Virus record (IMG/VR): IMGVR_UViG_3300044633_000623
Location: 1-21,459 of that record
Strand: one strand, 5' to 3'
Source: a virus
DNA: 21,459 nt
Shown here: positions 1 to 4,943 of the stretch, in pieces
Numbering within the stretch: the first letter of the stretch is position 1
How the letters are laid out: every line of letters starts with the position of its first letter
Position numbers and translations under genes: made by a program
The notes under the pieces: model-generated
What the model was told of the DNA's origin: nothing
Database searches by the model: none
What the model saw: the letters and a program-made list of their open reading frames with translations, nothing else

Positions 1-21
1 CTTGTTCTCGTCTTCAGTCAT
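1..21 (-). CDS. Start of a leftward gene cut by the window edge
   Basis: A leftward ATG at 21-19 is preceded by a strong ribosome binding site (AGGAGG, about 6 nt upstream) and opens a frame reading MTEDENK before the window ends. It overlaps the last 8 nt of the next upstream gene, as do other genes of this operon. Too little is visible to suggest a function. The call rests on the ribosome binding site and the operon arrangement. Confidence 0.6.
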
Positions 22-493
22 TTTTTCCTCCTAGTGCGTTTTGAAGCTCTTTGTTTTTTGCGTTCATCATTCCGGCGAGCATTGAAATCTTTGCCTGTGC
101 GTCTGCGTTTTTTGCCCTGCCAGAATCGGTGAGCATTTCAGACTTGGTGAAGCTGACAGACATTGCCATCCGCTTCATCTCTCGGCCAATCGCCTTGATG
201 CCAGTGTCCACTGCGTATTGGGTTTGAGACTCGGGCTCAATGACCACATACGAGCCTTTGTTGTCGGACACCAAGAGCATGCAGTGGGCTGTCAGTAGAA
301 CGTCCTTGATCTCTGATGTGCATTGCAAGAGTTCAAGATCATGCCTACGAACATCCTCAATGCTTTCAGGCGGCTTGACGTTGCAAAGCTCGGCGATGCG
401 TTTTCTGCTGATGGTGCTACCGTAGGTGATGCCTTCATCAATCAGAATCTTGACGGCCTGTTTCCAAGCTGGGAACAGTGTTGTCTCCTGCAT
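14..493 (-). CDS. Phage protein of unknown function, 159 aa
   Basis: I do not recognise a catalytic motif. The protein is soluble, with no signal peptide or membrane segment. The first ~40 residues look helical, and the C-terminal half (about 95-159) is Lys/Ala/Met-rich and helical. The ATG at 493 shares one base with the stop codon of the preceding RAMP-like gene (TGATG), so the two are translationally linked; a GGAG lies about 10 nt upstream. It ends 8 nt inside the next gene. Position directly after the RAMP-like gene in the same transcript suggests a shared job, but that is inference only. Confidence 0.8.
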   Translation of the reverse strand: MQETTLFPAWKQAVKILIDEGITYGSTISRKRIAELCNVKPPESIEDVRRHDLELLQCTSEIKDVLLTAHCMLLVSDNKGSYVVIEPESQTQYAVDTGIKAIGREMKRMAMSVSFTKSEMLTDSGRAKNADAQAKISMLAGMMNAKNKELQNALGGKND

Positions 494-1062
494 CAGATGA
501 ACTCCACGTTGAAGCGTCCAAAGCGTGGCCGATAGTCACCCAGACCAATCAGAGCGCCGGCATCTTGTACGGCTTTTTTTACCTCGTTGACGTTGACCAC
601 TTCTTCGTTGACAACGATGGTTGCGTTCAGTGACCACTTGCGCAGGATGGGGCGGTAGCGCATGATCTTTGCCATGCCGACCTTGACGCCTCGGCAGTCA
701 ATGTACTCGGGGTCACTCCACAGTTGCTCGGGTGTTTTCTTCTCGTAACCGGCAAACACAAGATCATCCTCCAAGACCTGTACGCCCTGCTTGAATTTCA
801 CGCCGAGCTTTTGCAGCTTGGCTGCGGCGATCAGGCAGGCATCAAGGTTTTGTGCCGGCAAAAAGAAACCAACATCTTTGCGCCAGTAGCAGCCGCCAAT
901 GAACTCACTGCGTGCGATGGCAACGTGATCGTCGTCTGTTTTCTTGCGCTTGCTGGTCAGCTCTTTGTGAGCTTTTGCCAGTGGGTCAAGCGGGTTTGCA
1001 AAACGGTCCGAGTGCATGAGCAAAGGGGCCTTACCTGTCAATTGAACTGCGATTGTTTTCAT
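493..1062 (-). CDS. RAMP/Cas7-like conserved phage protein, 189 aa
   Basis: This resembles a widespread phage family usually left as hypothetical. Three features suggest a RAMP (Cas5/6/7-type) fold: an opening beta-strand with KAPLLMHS near residues 11-18, a central FFLPAQNLDACLIAAAK that parallels the 'lPgssikGalR' helix motif of RAMPs, and a glycine-rich C-terminal loop IGLGDYRPRFGRF. RAMP proteins bind RNA; that activity here is inferred. I chose the ATG at 1062 because AAGGAG sits 6 nt upstream. An in-frame ATG at 1125 would add 21 residues but lies inside repeat unit 0 of the leader. The gene is first in a leftward operon and follows a ~640-nt repeat-rich leader. No catalytic residues are evident. 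Confidence 0.75.
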   Translation of the reverse strand: MKTIAVQLTGKAPLLMHSDRFANPLDPLAKAHKELTSKRKKTDDDHVAIARSEFIGGCYWRKDVGFFLPAQNLDACLIAAAKLQKLGVKFKQGVQVLEDDLVFAGYEKKTPEQLWSDPEYIDCRGVKVGMAKIMRYRPILRKWSLNATIVVNEEVVNVNEVKKAVQDAGALIGLGDYRPRFGRFNVEFI

Positions 1063-1228
1063 GATGTTCTCCTTGGTTGATTGATGCACGCTTTGCATCG
1101 AAATGACACCTCGTTGAAGTGTCATGACGCTACATTAGCCCTTGCCATACCTTTCATCTCCTAGCCCCGGCAATCCGGGCCTTGGCCGACCCCGCCCGTC
1201 CGTTCCCGACCGGTCCCCGCCTTAACTT

Positions 1229-1285
1229 TGGTGTTGCCACCGAAATGATTCCTCGTAGAAGAACCATCACACTGTTAACAGCCCC
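1229..1285 (-). repeat. Leader repeat unit 1 (57 nt)
   Basis: It begins TGGTGTTGCCACCGAA and ends with CTGTTAACAGCCCC on the plus strand. In the leftward RNA its central stem is ATGGTTC/GAATCAT, fully paired only if one G-U wobble is allowed. It is the best match to units 2-4 at both ends; the middle 14 stem positions are the variable part. Confidence 0.85.
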
Positions 1286-1346
1286 TGCCTACCCTGCTGG
1301 TCCATACCGCACCCGGACTCGCCACTCCTAACCTAGCCGTTGCTTG

Positions 1347-1402
1347 TGGTGTTGCCACCGAGATGAACCCTCCGTGAAGATTCATAACGCTGTTAACAGC
1401 CC
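1347..1402 (-). repeat. Leader repeat unit 2 (56 nt)
   Basis: Same ends as unit 1. The leftward central stem is ATGAATC/GGTTCAT with one U-G wobble and loop TTCACGGAG. The GCTG-TTAA-CAGC hairpin here is a perfect 12-bp palindrome. Confidence 0.85.
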
Positions 1403-1461
1403 TCGCCACGCCTTTGCAGGCCGAGCCTGACCGCTCCTCTCCGAGCCACAACCACGCCAAT

Positions 1462-1517
1462 TGGTGTTGCCACCGAGGTGAGCTCTCAATGAAAGCTCAC
1501 AACGCTGTAAACAGCCC
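1462..1517 (-). repeat. Leader repeat unit 3 (56 nt)
   Basis: The leftward central stem is GTGAGCT/AGCTCAC, a perfect 7-bp pairing whose sequence differs at several positions from the other units, so changes on both arms compensate. The loop is TTCATTGAG. Confidence 0.85.
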
Positions 1518-1580
1518 TTGATTTGCCCAGTTTTTCCATGCCCGACCCCGCCCCGCCGCACCGTAGCAGTGCAGTCCAAG

Positions 1581-1636
1581 TGGTGTTGCCACCGAAATGA
1601 CCTCTTGTTAGAAGCCATCACGCTGTAAACAGCCCC
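1581..1636 (-). repeat. Leader repeat unit 4 (56 nt), promoter-proximal
   Basis: The leftward central stem can be read as ATGGCTT/AGGTCAT with two wobble pairs and an 8-nt loop, one base shorter than in the others. It is followed, on the promoter side, by the cleanest CC-every-5-nt tract (CC at 1634, 1639, 1644, 1649, 1654, 1659, 1664 and 1669). Confidence 0.8.
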
Positions 1637-1711
1637 AGCCAGTCCCCGCCTCGCCTCTCCGTGCCGATCCTTGTCCGGTCGTGCCTAGATACATCAGGTA
1701 GGTTGGACTCT

Positions 1712-1741
1712 ATTGTATCTGCTATATATCAGGTTCGTCAA
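1712..1741 (-). promoter_or_regulatory. Leftward sigma70-like promoter for the repeat leader and RAMP-like operon
   Basis: Read leftward, TTGACG (1741-1736) and TACAAT (1717-1712) are separated by 18 nt, each hexamer matching consensus at 5 of 6 positions. Transcription would start near 1705 and pass through all five repeat units. The -10 lies in an inverted repeat, ATTGTATC (1712-1719) and GATACAAT (1747-1754), and a direct repeat ATAYATCAGGT occurs near 1688 and 1724. These are plausible operator half-sites. Confidence 0.65.
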
Positions 1742-1788
1742 CAACCGATACAATATATTTTCAAATTATTTTCGTTAGGACAAACCCT

Positions 1789-2073
1789 ATGAGACGAGCT
1801 GCGCGGCGCGACGACAACGAGCAGGACATCATCAAGGCCATGCGTGTCGAGGGTGCCTACGTCAAGCAGATCAATGACGAAGGGCTGTTTGACCTGCTGG
1901 TTAGCCACCGGGGGGAGACCCTGCTGATTGAGGTGAAGGACGGGGCTAAGCCGCCATCGGCACGCCGGCTCACTGACGCGGAGCAAAAGTTCCATGACGA
2001 GTGGCCGGGATCAGACCTGTACATTGTGAACAGTGTGGAAGAGGCCATTGCACTGCTGCGCACCTGCGGATAA
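1789..2073 (+). CDS. VRR-NUC type PD-(D/E)XK nuclease, 94 aa
   Basis: This is a small single-domain nuclease of the VRR-NUC/restriction-like fold, seen in many phages and linked to Holliday-junction or branched-DNA cleavage. Visible catalytic pattern: E11 in an N-terminal helix, D35 in GLFDLLV, then E48-V-K50 in LLIEVKDG, giving the D-x12-ExK spacing of the superfamily. The conserved AKPPSARRLTDAEQKFH follows, as usual in this family. The start at 1789 has only a weak AGGA upstream. The gene stands alone: a possible -10 (TACAAT at 1749-1754) lies before it and a clear terminator lies 44 nt after the stop. It separates the two candidate structured RNAs of this window. Its substrate cannot be told from sequence. 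Confidence 0.85.
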   Translation: MRRAARRDDNEQDIIKAMRVEGAYVKQINDEGLFDLLVSHRGETLLIEVKDGAKPPSARRLTDAEQKFHDEWPGSDLYIVNSVEEAIALLRTCG

Positions 2074-2116
2074 ACTGCAGGCGTGTTTCATGGCGTTTCT
2101 CCTTGAGTGAACTTAC

Positions 2117-2143
2117 CCCCACCTTAGACGTGGGGTTTTTTTT
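2117..2143 (+). terminator. Rho-independent terminator after the VRR-NUC gene
   Basis: A 6-bp stem CCCCAC (2117-2122) / GTGGGG (2130-2135) closes a 7-nt loop and is followed at once by eight T residues. Confidence 0.9.
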
Positions 2144-2147
2144 GTGC

Positions 2148-2177
2148 TTGCACGTCCACCAACGTCTTTGATATACT
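2148..2177 (+). promoter_or_regulatory. Extended -10 promoter for the structured RNA region
   Basis: TATACT at 2172-2177 is preceded by TG at 2169-2170, forming an extended -10. A weak -35 (TTGCAC, 2148-2153) lies 18 nt upstream. The predicted start is about 2184, just after the preceding terminator and at the beginning of the structured region. Confidence 0.6.
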
Positions 2178-2183
2178 GACGCC

Positions 2184-2757
2184 ATAGTCGGATTGGTAAC
2201 CCGGCTTAGCTCTGTAAAGCGACATCCGAAAGCTCTTTAGTGGGTGCTCGGGCTTCGTCAATGCTATTCGTACGTGTTACAGCACTGCGGATTGGCGGCA
2301 ACCAAGCCTAAAGCTCGATCCCCGACTAAAGAGCTTTTTGCATTTGTGCCGCCCACCCGTCAGGGCGCGTTAGCTTATGCGGCAGAAATCTCCGGCACCC
2401 ACTCCAGACCAGTCCCCCATGGCGGTAGCGAAGGGAACACTGAAAAGGCCAACCCCACTTTAAACCGAGTGTCCAAGTAGCGAGAGCGAACGGAATAAAC
2501 GACCTCCCCGCAAGGGGAAAATCCAAATTTCCAGCAATGGAAACGTCTGGGTTCACAGAGCGATCTGTGATGCACGTACAGAGGGCCATCATCCTCTCTG
2601 TAACGCTAAGCCAGAAGGCAGGCGGACTAGGCTCCGATAGCTCACAGTAGGAACTGCTTAGGCAGGCAACGAACAGGGCAAGTCAGGTCGATAAAGGGGC
2701 CATGTAACCTCCGATCCTCGCCCCAGTGAACACGGGGAGGGCAGGCAGGATACATGG
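2184..2757 (+). ncRNA. Candidate large structured RNA (~570 nt)
   Basis: No convincing reading frame exists here, but pairing is dense. Examples: a 13-bp helix 2229-2241/2325-2337; a 9-bp helix 2239-2247/2395-2403 that crosses the first (a pseudoknot); TGCCGC/GCGGCA at 2347-2352/2379-2384; an ACACT-based stem 2434-2441/2468-2474; three successive hairpins with GNRA tetraloops (2505-2518 GCAA, 2528-2543 GCAA, 2553-2570 GCGA); TACAGAG/CTCTGTA at 2577-2583/2596-2602; and CCATGTA/TACATGG at 2700-2706/2751-2757. GGCAGGC occurs three times (2617, 2661, 2740). Size, pseudoknot and GNRA loops recall the giant phage RNAs GOLLD and ROOL, but I cannot match it to either. No terminator follows, so it may be cotranscribed with the next gene. 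The 3' end is approximate. Confidence 0.6.
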
Positions 2758-2792
2758 GTAAGTCGAAACTCGTCCAAAATTTGGAGGTTGAA

Positions 2793-3137
2793 ATGAGAGT
2801 TGATTTGCATGTTCCGTTTAGCCAAAAGGACTTGGCAAAAAGCAAAGGCGCTCGTTGGGATGCGGCCCGGAAAACTTGGTACGTCATTGACCCCTTGGAT
2901 ATACGCACATTCGCCCTCTGGATGGGGCAGGATGTCAAGGATTGGTATGGCGGCAAGAGGGTAAAGCCATCCAAGAAACAGAAGCCAAAGAACCAGCCCA
3001 AGGTTCACGCGCCAAAGCCTGTGATCACCGGCCCTGCTGTGTTCGTGCCTCTGTGCAACTGCACCACCCCGCCATGGGAGGATTGCGAGCATACAGACGC
3101 CTTGGCTCAAGCAGCAATGGGTGAGATGCTGGCGTAA
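2793..3137 (+). CDS. DUF5710-domain protein, 114 aa
   Basis: The N-terminal third (about residues 3-50) carries the DUF5710 signature: VPFSQKDLAKSKGARWDAA followed by RKTWYV. This short domain occurs in phage and plasmid DNA-processing proteins, often beside helicase or primase domains; its function is unknown to me. A Lys/Pro-rich linker (about 62-84) follows, then a tail with CNC and CEH that could bind metal. I chose the ATG at 2793 because GGAGG lies 7 nt upstream; an in-frame ATG at 2754 would fall in the last helix of the RNA candidate and has no such site. The gene directly follows that RNA and may share its transcript. Confidence 0.75.
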   Translation: MRVDLHVPFSQKDLAKSKGARWDAARKTWYVIDPLDIRTFALWMGQDVKDWYGGKRVKPSKKQKPKNQPKVHAPKPVITGPAVFVPLCNCTTPPWEDCEHTDALAQAAMGEMLA

Positions 3138-3159
3138 AAAAACCCGCACTGTGGCGGGC
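3136..3159 (-). terminator. Terminator at the end of the leftward 4823-3178 operon
   Basis: Read leftward, the stem CCCGC/GCGGG (3158-3154 with 3147-3143) is followed by seven T residues. On the plus strand the same hairpin sits just after the DUF5710 stop codon and is followed by CTTCT, so it may also stop rightward transcription weakly. Confidence 0.75.
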
Positions 3160-3177
3160 TTCTCGAAGCGTAGCGGC

Positions 3178-3369
3178 TCAGCCCTCCAGTCCAAGCATCT
3201 GCACACCTCGGCGAACGGCGGTTAGTACTTGCTCTAGGTTGCCATTACTCAGCAGGATAGGGCTCTTGATGTGCATGGTGCAGCATCCTGCGTCCTCGGT
3301 GCTGAGCACGAACAGGACATTTCCGTCCTCGTCCACGGCCTCTACGCGGGTTGGGTATACGTCGATCAT
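3178..3369 (-). CDS. Small phage protein of unknown function, 63 aa
   Basis: It is the last gene of a five-gene leftward operon. The ATG at 3369 has AAGGAG 6 nt upstream and overlaps the previous stop by 4 nt (ATGA). The first half looks like beta strands (VYPTRVEAVDEDGNVLFVL) and the second like a helix ending at the C-terminus; a CC pair sits at about 29-30. I recognise no family, signal peptide or membrane segment. Confidence 0.75.
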   Translation of the reverse strand: MIDVYPTRVEAVDEDGNVLFVLSTEDAGCCTMHIKSPILLSNGNLEQVLTAVRRGVQMLGLEG

Positions 3370-4013
3370 GATTTCTCCTTGATGTCATAGAACCAATCAT
3401 CGCCAGCAGACCACTTGCATGTGCCGTCCACTGTCCAGAATGTTTTGGCCGCTTGGAAGTCAGGGAACTTCACCTCCGCAGGAATCAGGCTCTGGTCGTA
3501 CCACAGGCAGCGGTTGTTGGGCTGCGTGGCAAACTGGCCGTTATCAAGTCGAATGAAGTTGAACGACTTGTGCTCCTCAGCCTGCTCTGTAAACCCTGTG
3601 TCAGCATCCATGCCGTCAGCGCAGAAGTCCACCGTGAACAAATAGCGCCCGTGGTGCCACTGTTTATCTTTGCCTAAAAACTTCACACCGAGGTTGCGCA
3701 GACCGATCTTCTCGCAGACCGCGAAACGGTAACCCATACAGTCCCACAGTTGCAGGATGTCAATGGGTAGGTCAATATCGCTGTCTTCCGAAAAGACATC
3801 TTCGCGCCATACATAGGCATGAAGGGGCAGCTTGTCGTACAGAGCGCCGTATGCGGGCAGCAGCGACTCGATGCGGAACACTTGACCGCGCAGCGCCTTG
3901 ATGCTGACCCAAATGGCAGGCTCAAGTTCGCCAAAGCCCTTGGTAAAGTTGTACAAGAACTCACGGCGCACGAAGCACTTGATGGGCGGTAGTGATGCAA
4001 TGATGTAGCTCAT
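3366..4013 (-). CDS. Conserved phage protein of unknown function, 215 aa
   Basis: It belongs to a family I recall in many phages, with the strings YIIASLPPIKCFVRREFLY, ALRGQVFR, YGALYDKLPL, LQLWDC, HGRYLFTVDFC and QPNNRCLW. No function has been assigned as far as I know, and I see no nucleotide-binding or catalytic motif. It is rich in aromatic residues and likely globular and cytoplasmic. I start it at the ATG at 4013, which has GGAG about 8 nt upstream and overlaps the previous stop by 4 nt; the longer frame reaching back to 4112 only reads through the neighbouring gene. Confidence 0.85.
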   Translation of the reverse strand: MSYIIASLPPIKCFVRREFLYNFTKGFGELEPAIWVSIKALRGQVFRIESLLPAYGALYDKLPLHAYVWREDVFSEDSDIDLPIDILQLWDCMGYRFAVCEKIGLRNLGVKFLGKDKQWHHGRYLFTVDFCADGMDADTGFTEQAEEHKSFNFIRLDNGQFATQPNNRCLWYDQSLIPAEVKFPDFQAAKTFWTVDGTCKWSAGDDWFYDIKEKS

Positions 4014-4333
4014 GACTGCTTCTCCAAAACAATCTTCTCCAGCTTCTCCACAGCAATGCACAGGTCCTCGTGCAGGTACTCTGGCAGGTCTGTCTTTGCG
4101 CTGAACGACCACGACTCCAGCGCGGACAGCAGCTTGATAAGTTTGATGGCATCTTGCTCCTCTTTTCCGTCAAAATAAAACCACTCATGCAGCTCGTTGA
4201 GAACTTCACGCACGATTGATTCGTTAATGTCTGCTTTGCTTGGAAAATCGTTGTGCTTGTACGCTCTTGTGTGCCCAAGAATCACTCCGTCAGTGATGCA
4301 CTTCTCAAGCAACAAGATAAATTTTGGCGTCAT
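4010..4333 (-). CDS. Small acidic helical phage protein, 107 aa
   Basis: Function not recognised. The protein is mostly helical and acidic, with a HNDFPSKADINESIVREVLN stretch and a C-terminal amphipathic helix (about 84-104). Start at 4333 is firm: a near-perfect ribosome binding site TAAGGAGGT lies 7 nt upstream, and the ATG overlaps the upstream stop (ATGA). It is the strongest translation signal of this operon. Confidence 0.8.
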   Translation of the reverse strand: MTPKFILLLEKCITDGVILGHTRAYKHNDFPSKADINESIVREVLNELHEWFYFDGKEEQDAIKLIKLLSALESWSFSAKTDLPEYLHEDLCIAVEKLEKIVLEKQS

Positions 4334-4725
4334 GTGTTTACCTCCTTAAGTGTTGCCATAGTCATTGCTATTGCCATATTTTTTGTCAGCGCCATTTCGT
4401 CTATGGCTTTAATCTGCTCATCCGTCAGGTCTAACCACGGGCGCTGTGCTGCGGGTGGGGTTCCGATGCCAACATTTCCAGTAACCGGGTCAATACGCAC
4501 TCGACCGTTTGTTACTTGCGCCAGATGCTCTGACAAGCCTTTGTGCGGCTCATAATCCAGCCCCAACTCTCTTGCGTTCTCTGCCATCTTGTCGAGGGCG
4601 TCGTTTGCAAGGGCTTGCTTGATGGCTTCAACAGCATCATCGTGGCTTTCGCTTCCTGCCCCGCAACCAAAATACCATTCTTCCAGCGCCTTAAGCGCCA
4701 ACTTCATTGTTTTTTTGTCAGTCAT
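4330..4725 (-). CDS. Phage protein of unknown function, 131 aa
   Basis: The modular sequence is typical of phage accessory genes: an N-terminal helix pair (KLALKALEEWYFGCG, then HDDAVEAIKQALA), a middle helix DKMAENARELGL, and a C-terminal stretch WLDLTDEQIKAIDEM that recurs in many unrelated phage proteins. Enzymatic function is not visible. The ATG at 4725 overlaps the stop of the small zinc-finger-like gene by 4 nt, with GAGG about 9 nt upstream. I prefer it to an ATG at 4761, which would only read into the neighbour. Confidence 0.75.
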   Translation of the reverse strand: MTDKKTMKLALKALEEWYFGCGAGSESHDDAVEAIKQALANDALDKMAENARELGLDYEPHKGLSEHLAQVTNGRVRIDPVTGNVGIGTPPAAQRPWLDLTDEQIKAIDEMALTKNMAIAMTMATLKEVNT

Positions 4726-4823
4726 TTGATGATCCTCAGAAACGCACCACACCGGGCGCATTTGTACAGGGGCTGGCCCTCAACGGGCTCCCAGCGATGC
4801 TGACACTCGTTCATTTTCTCCAT
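4722..4823 (-). CDS. Tiny zinc-ribbon-like protein, 33 aa
   Basis: A 33-codon gene reads MEKMNECQHRWEPVEGQPLY then KCARCGAFLRIIK. C7-x-H9 and C22-x2-C25 form a likely single zinc site. Two in-frame ATGs exist: 4823 (AAGGA 6-7 nt upstream, preferred) and 4814. The stop overlaps the next gene's start by 4 nt (ATGA), and it is the first gene after the leftward promoter of the divergent control region. These points make it a real gene despite its size. It may bind nucleic acid or a protein partner; that is inference. Confidence 0.7.
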   Translation of the reverse strand: MEKMNECQHRWEPVEGQPLYKCARCGAFLRIIK

Positions 4824-4840
4824 GTGCTTTCCTTTGTTGC

Positions 4841-4864
4841 GGCAACCTCCAAGAATTGGTTGCC
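4841..4864. promoter_or_regulatory. Inverted repeat in the leftward operon leader
   Basis: GGCAACC (4841-4847) and GGTTGCC (4858-4864) are perfect 7-bp arms around a 10-nt loop. In the leftward transcript this hairpin lies just upstream of the ribosome binding site of the 33-aa gene, so it could be an operator or a translation-control hairpin. Confidence 0.5.
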
Positions 4865-4872
4865 TAGGCTAC

Positions 4873-4937
4873 AGTTTAGTGTAGTTGAAAATAATTTGCA
4901 ACAGTTTATTGCAAAGAAATACAGAATTGTGTATGAT
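4873..4937. promoter_or_regulatory. Divergent promoters sharing a TTTGCAA-N7-TTGCAAA operator
   Basis: Rightward: TTGCAA (4909-4914), 17 nt, TATGAT (4932-4937). Leftward: TTGCAA (4901-4896), 17 nt, TAAACT (4878-4873). The two -35 elements are the arms of one inverted repeat (4895-4901 and 4909-4915). An adjacent inverted repeat CTACA/TGTAG (4869-4873, 4880-4884) and a repeated ACAGTTTA (4871, 4901) add likely binding sites. One dimeric regulator bound at the centre would cover both -35s. Confidence 0.7.
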
Positions 4938-4943
4938 CAGGCC

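Larger units (their letters stand above)
1098..1690 (-). ncRNA. Five-unit hairpin-repeat leader with GGNNN spacers (candidate structured RNA)
   Basis: Five modules lie about 115-142 nt apart, with central stems at 1103-1125, 1245-1267, 1363-1385, 1478-1500 and about 1597-1618. Read leftward, each can form: a short hairpin (GCTG-TTWA-CAGC; GCTA-ATG-TAGC in unit 0); a 7-bp stem closing an 8-9-nt loop of type TTCNACGAG; and, in units 1-4, GGTG-GCAA-CACC, a GNRA tetraloop hairpin. The 7-bp stem varies (ATGACAC/GTGTCAT; GTGAGCT/AGCTCAC) yet stays paired, with G-U pairs in three units that would be A-C mismatches in the opposite strand. Spacers of about 59-87 nt carry GG every 5 nt. A leftward promoter lies upstream at 1712-1741 and a RAMP-like gene downstream. 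A regulatory leader or discrete RNA is my inference. Confidence 0.7.

Noticed and set aside
724-1080. Rightward ORF of 118 aa opposite the RAMP-like gene
   Set aside because: Antisense shadow; the leftward frame has family-like sequence and a ribosome binding site.
1275-1621. Leftward ORFs of 61 and 79 aa inside the repeat leader
   Set aside because: Arg/Gly/Cys-rich translations produced by the GGNNN tracts; no good ribosome binding sites and frames are not kept between units.
1098-1690. A CRISPR array
   Set aside because: Repeat and spacer lengths look CRISPR-like, but the repeats differ from each other in the stem, the spacers share a common 5-nt pattern instead of being unrelated, and no cas1, cas2 or effector genes are near.
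2244-2592. ORFs of 66-88 aa on both strands in the structured RNA region
   Set aside because: No ribosome binding sites, no recognisable protein sequence, and they run through strongly paired hairpins.
2184-2757. RNase P RNA, tmRNA, or a self-splicing intron
   Set aside because: The conserved cores of those RNAs as I remember them are not present, and no split gene flanks the region.
2642-3206. Leftward ORFs of 119 and 182 aa opposite the DUF5710 gene
   Set aside because: Antisense shadows of a gene with a clear domain match and a good ribosome binding site.
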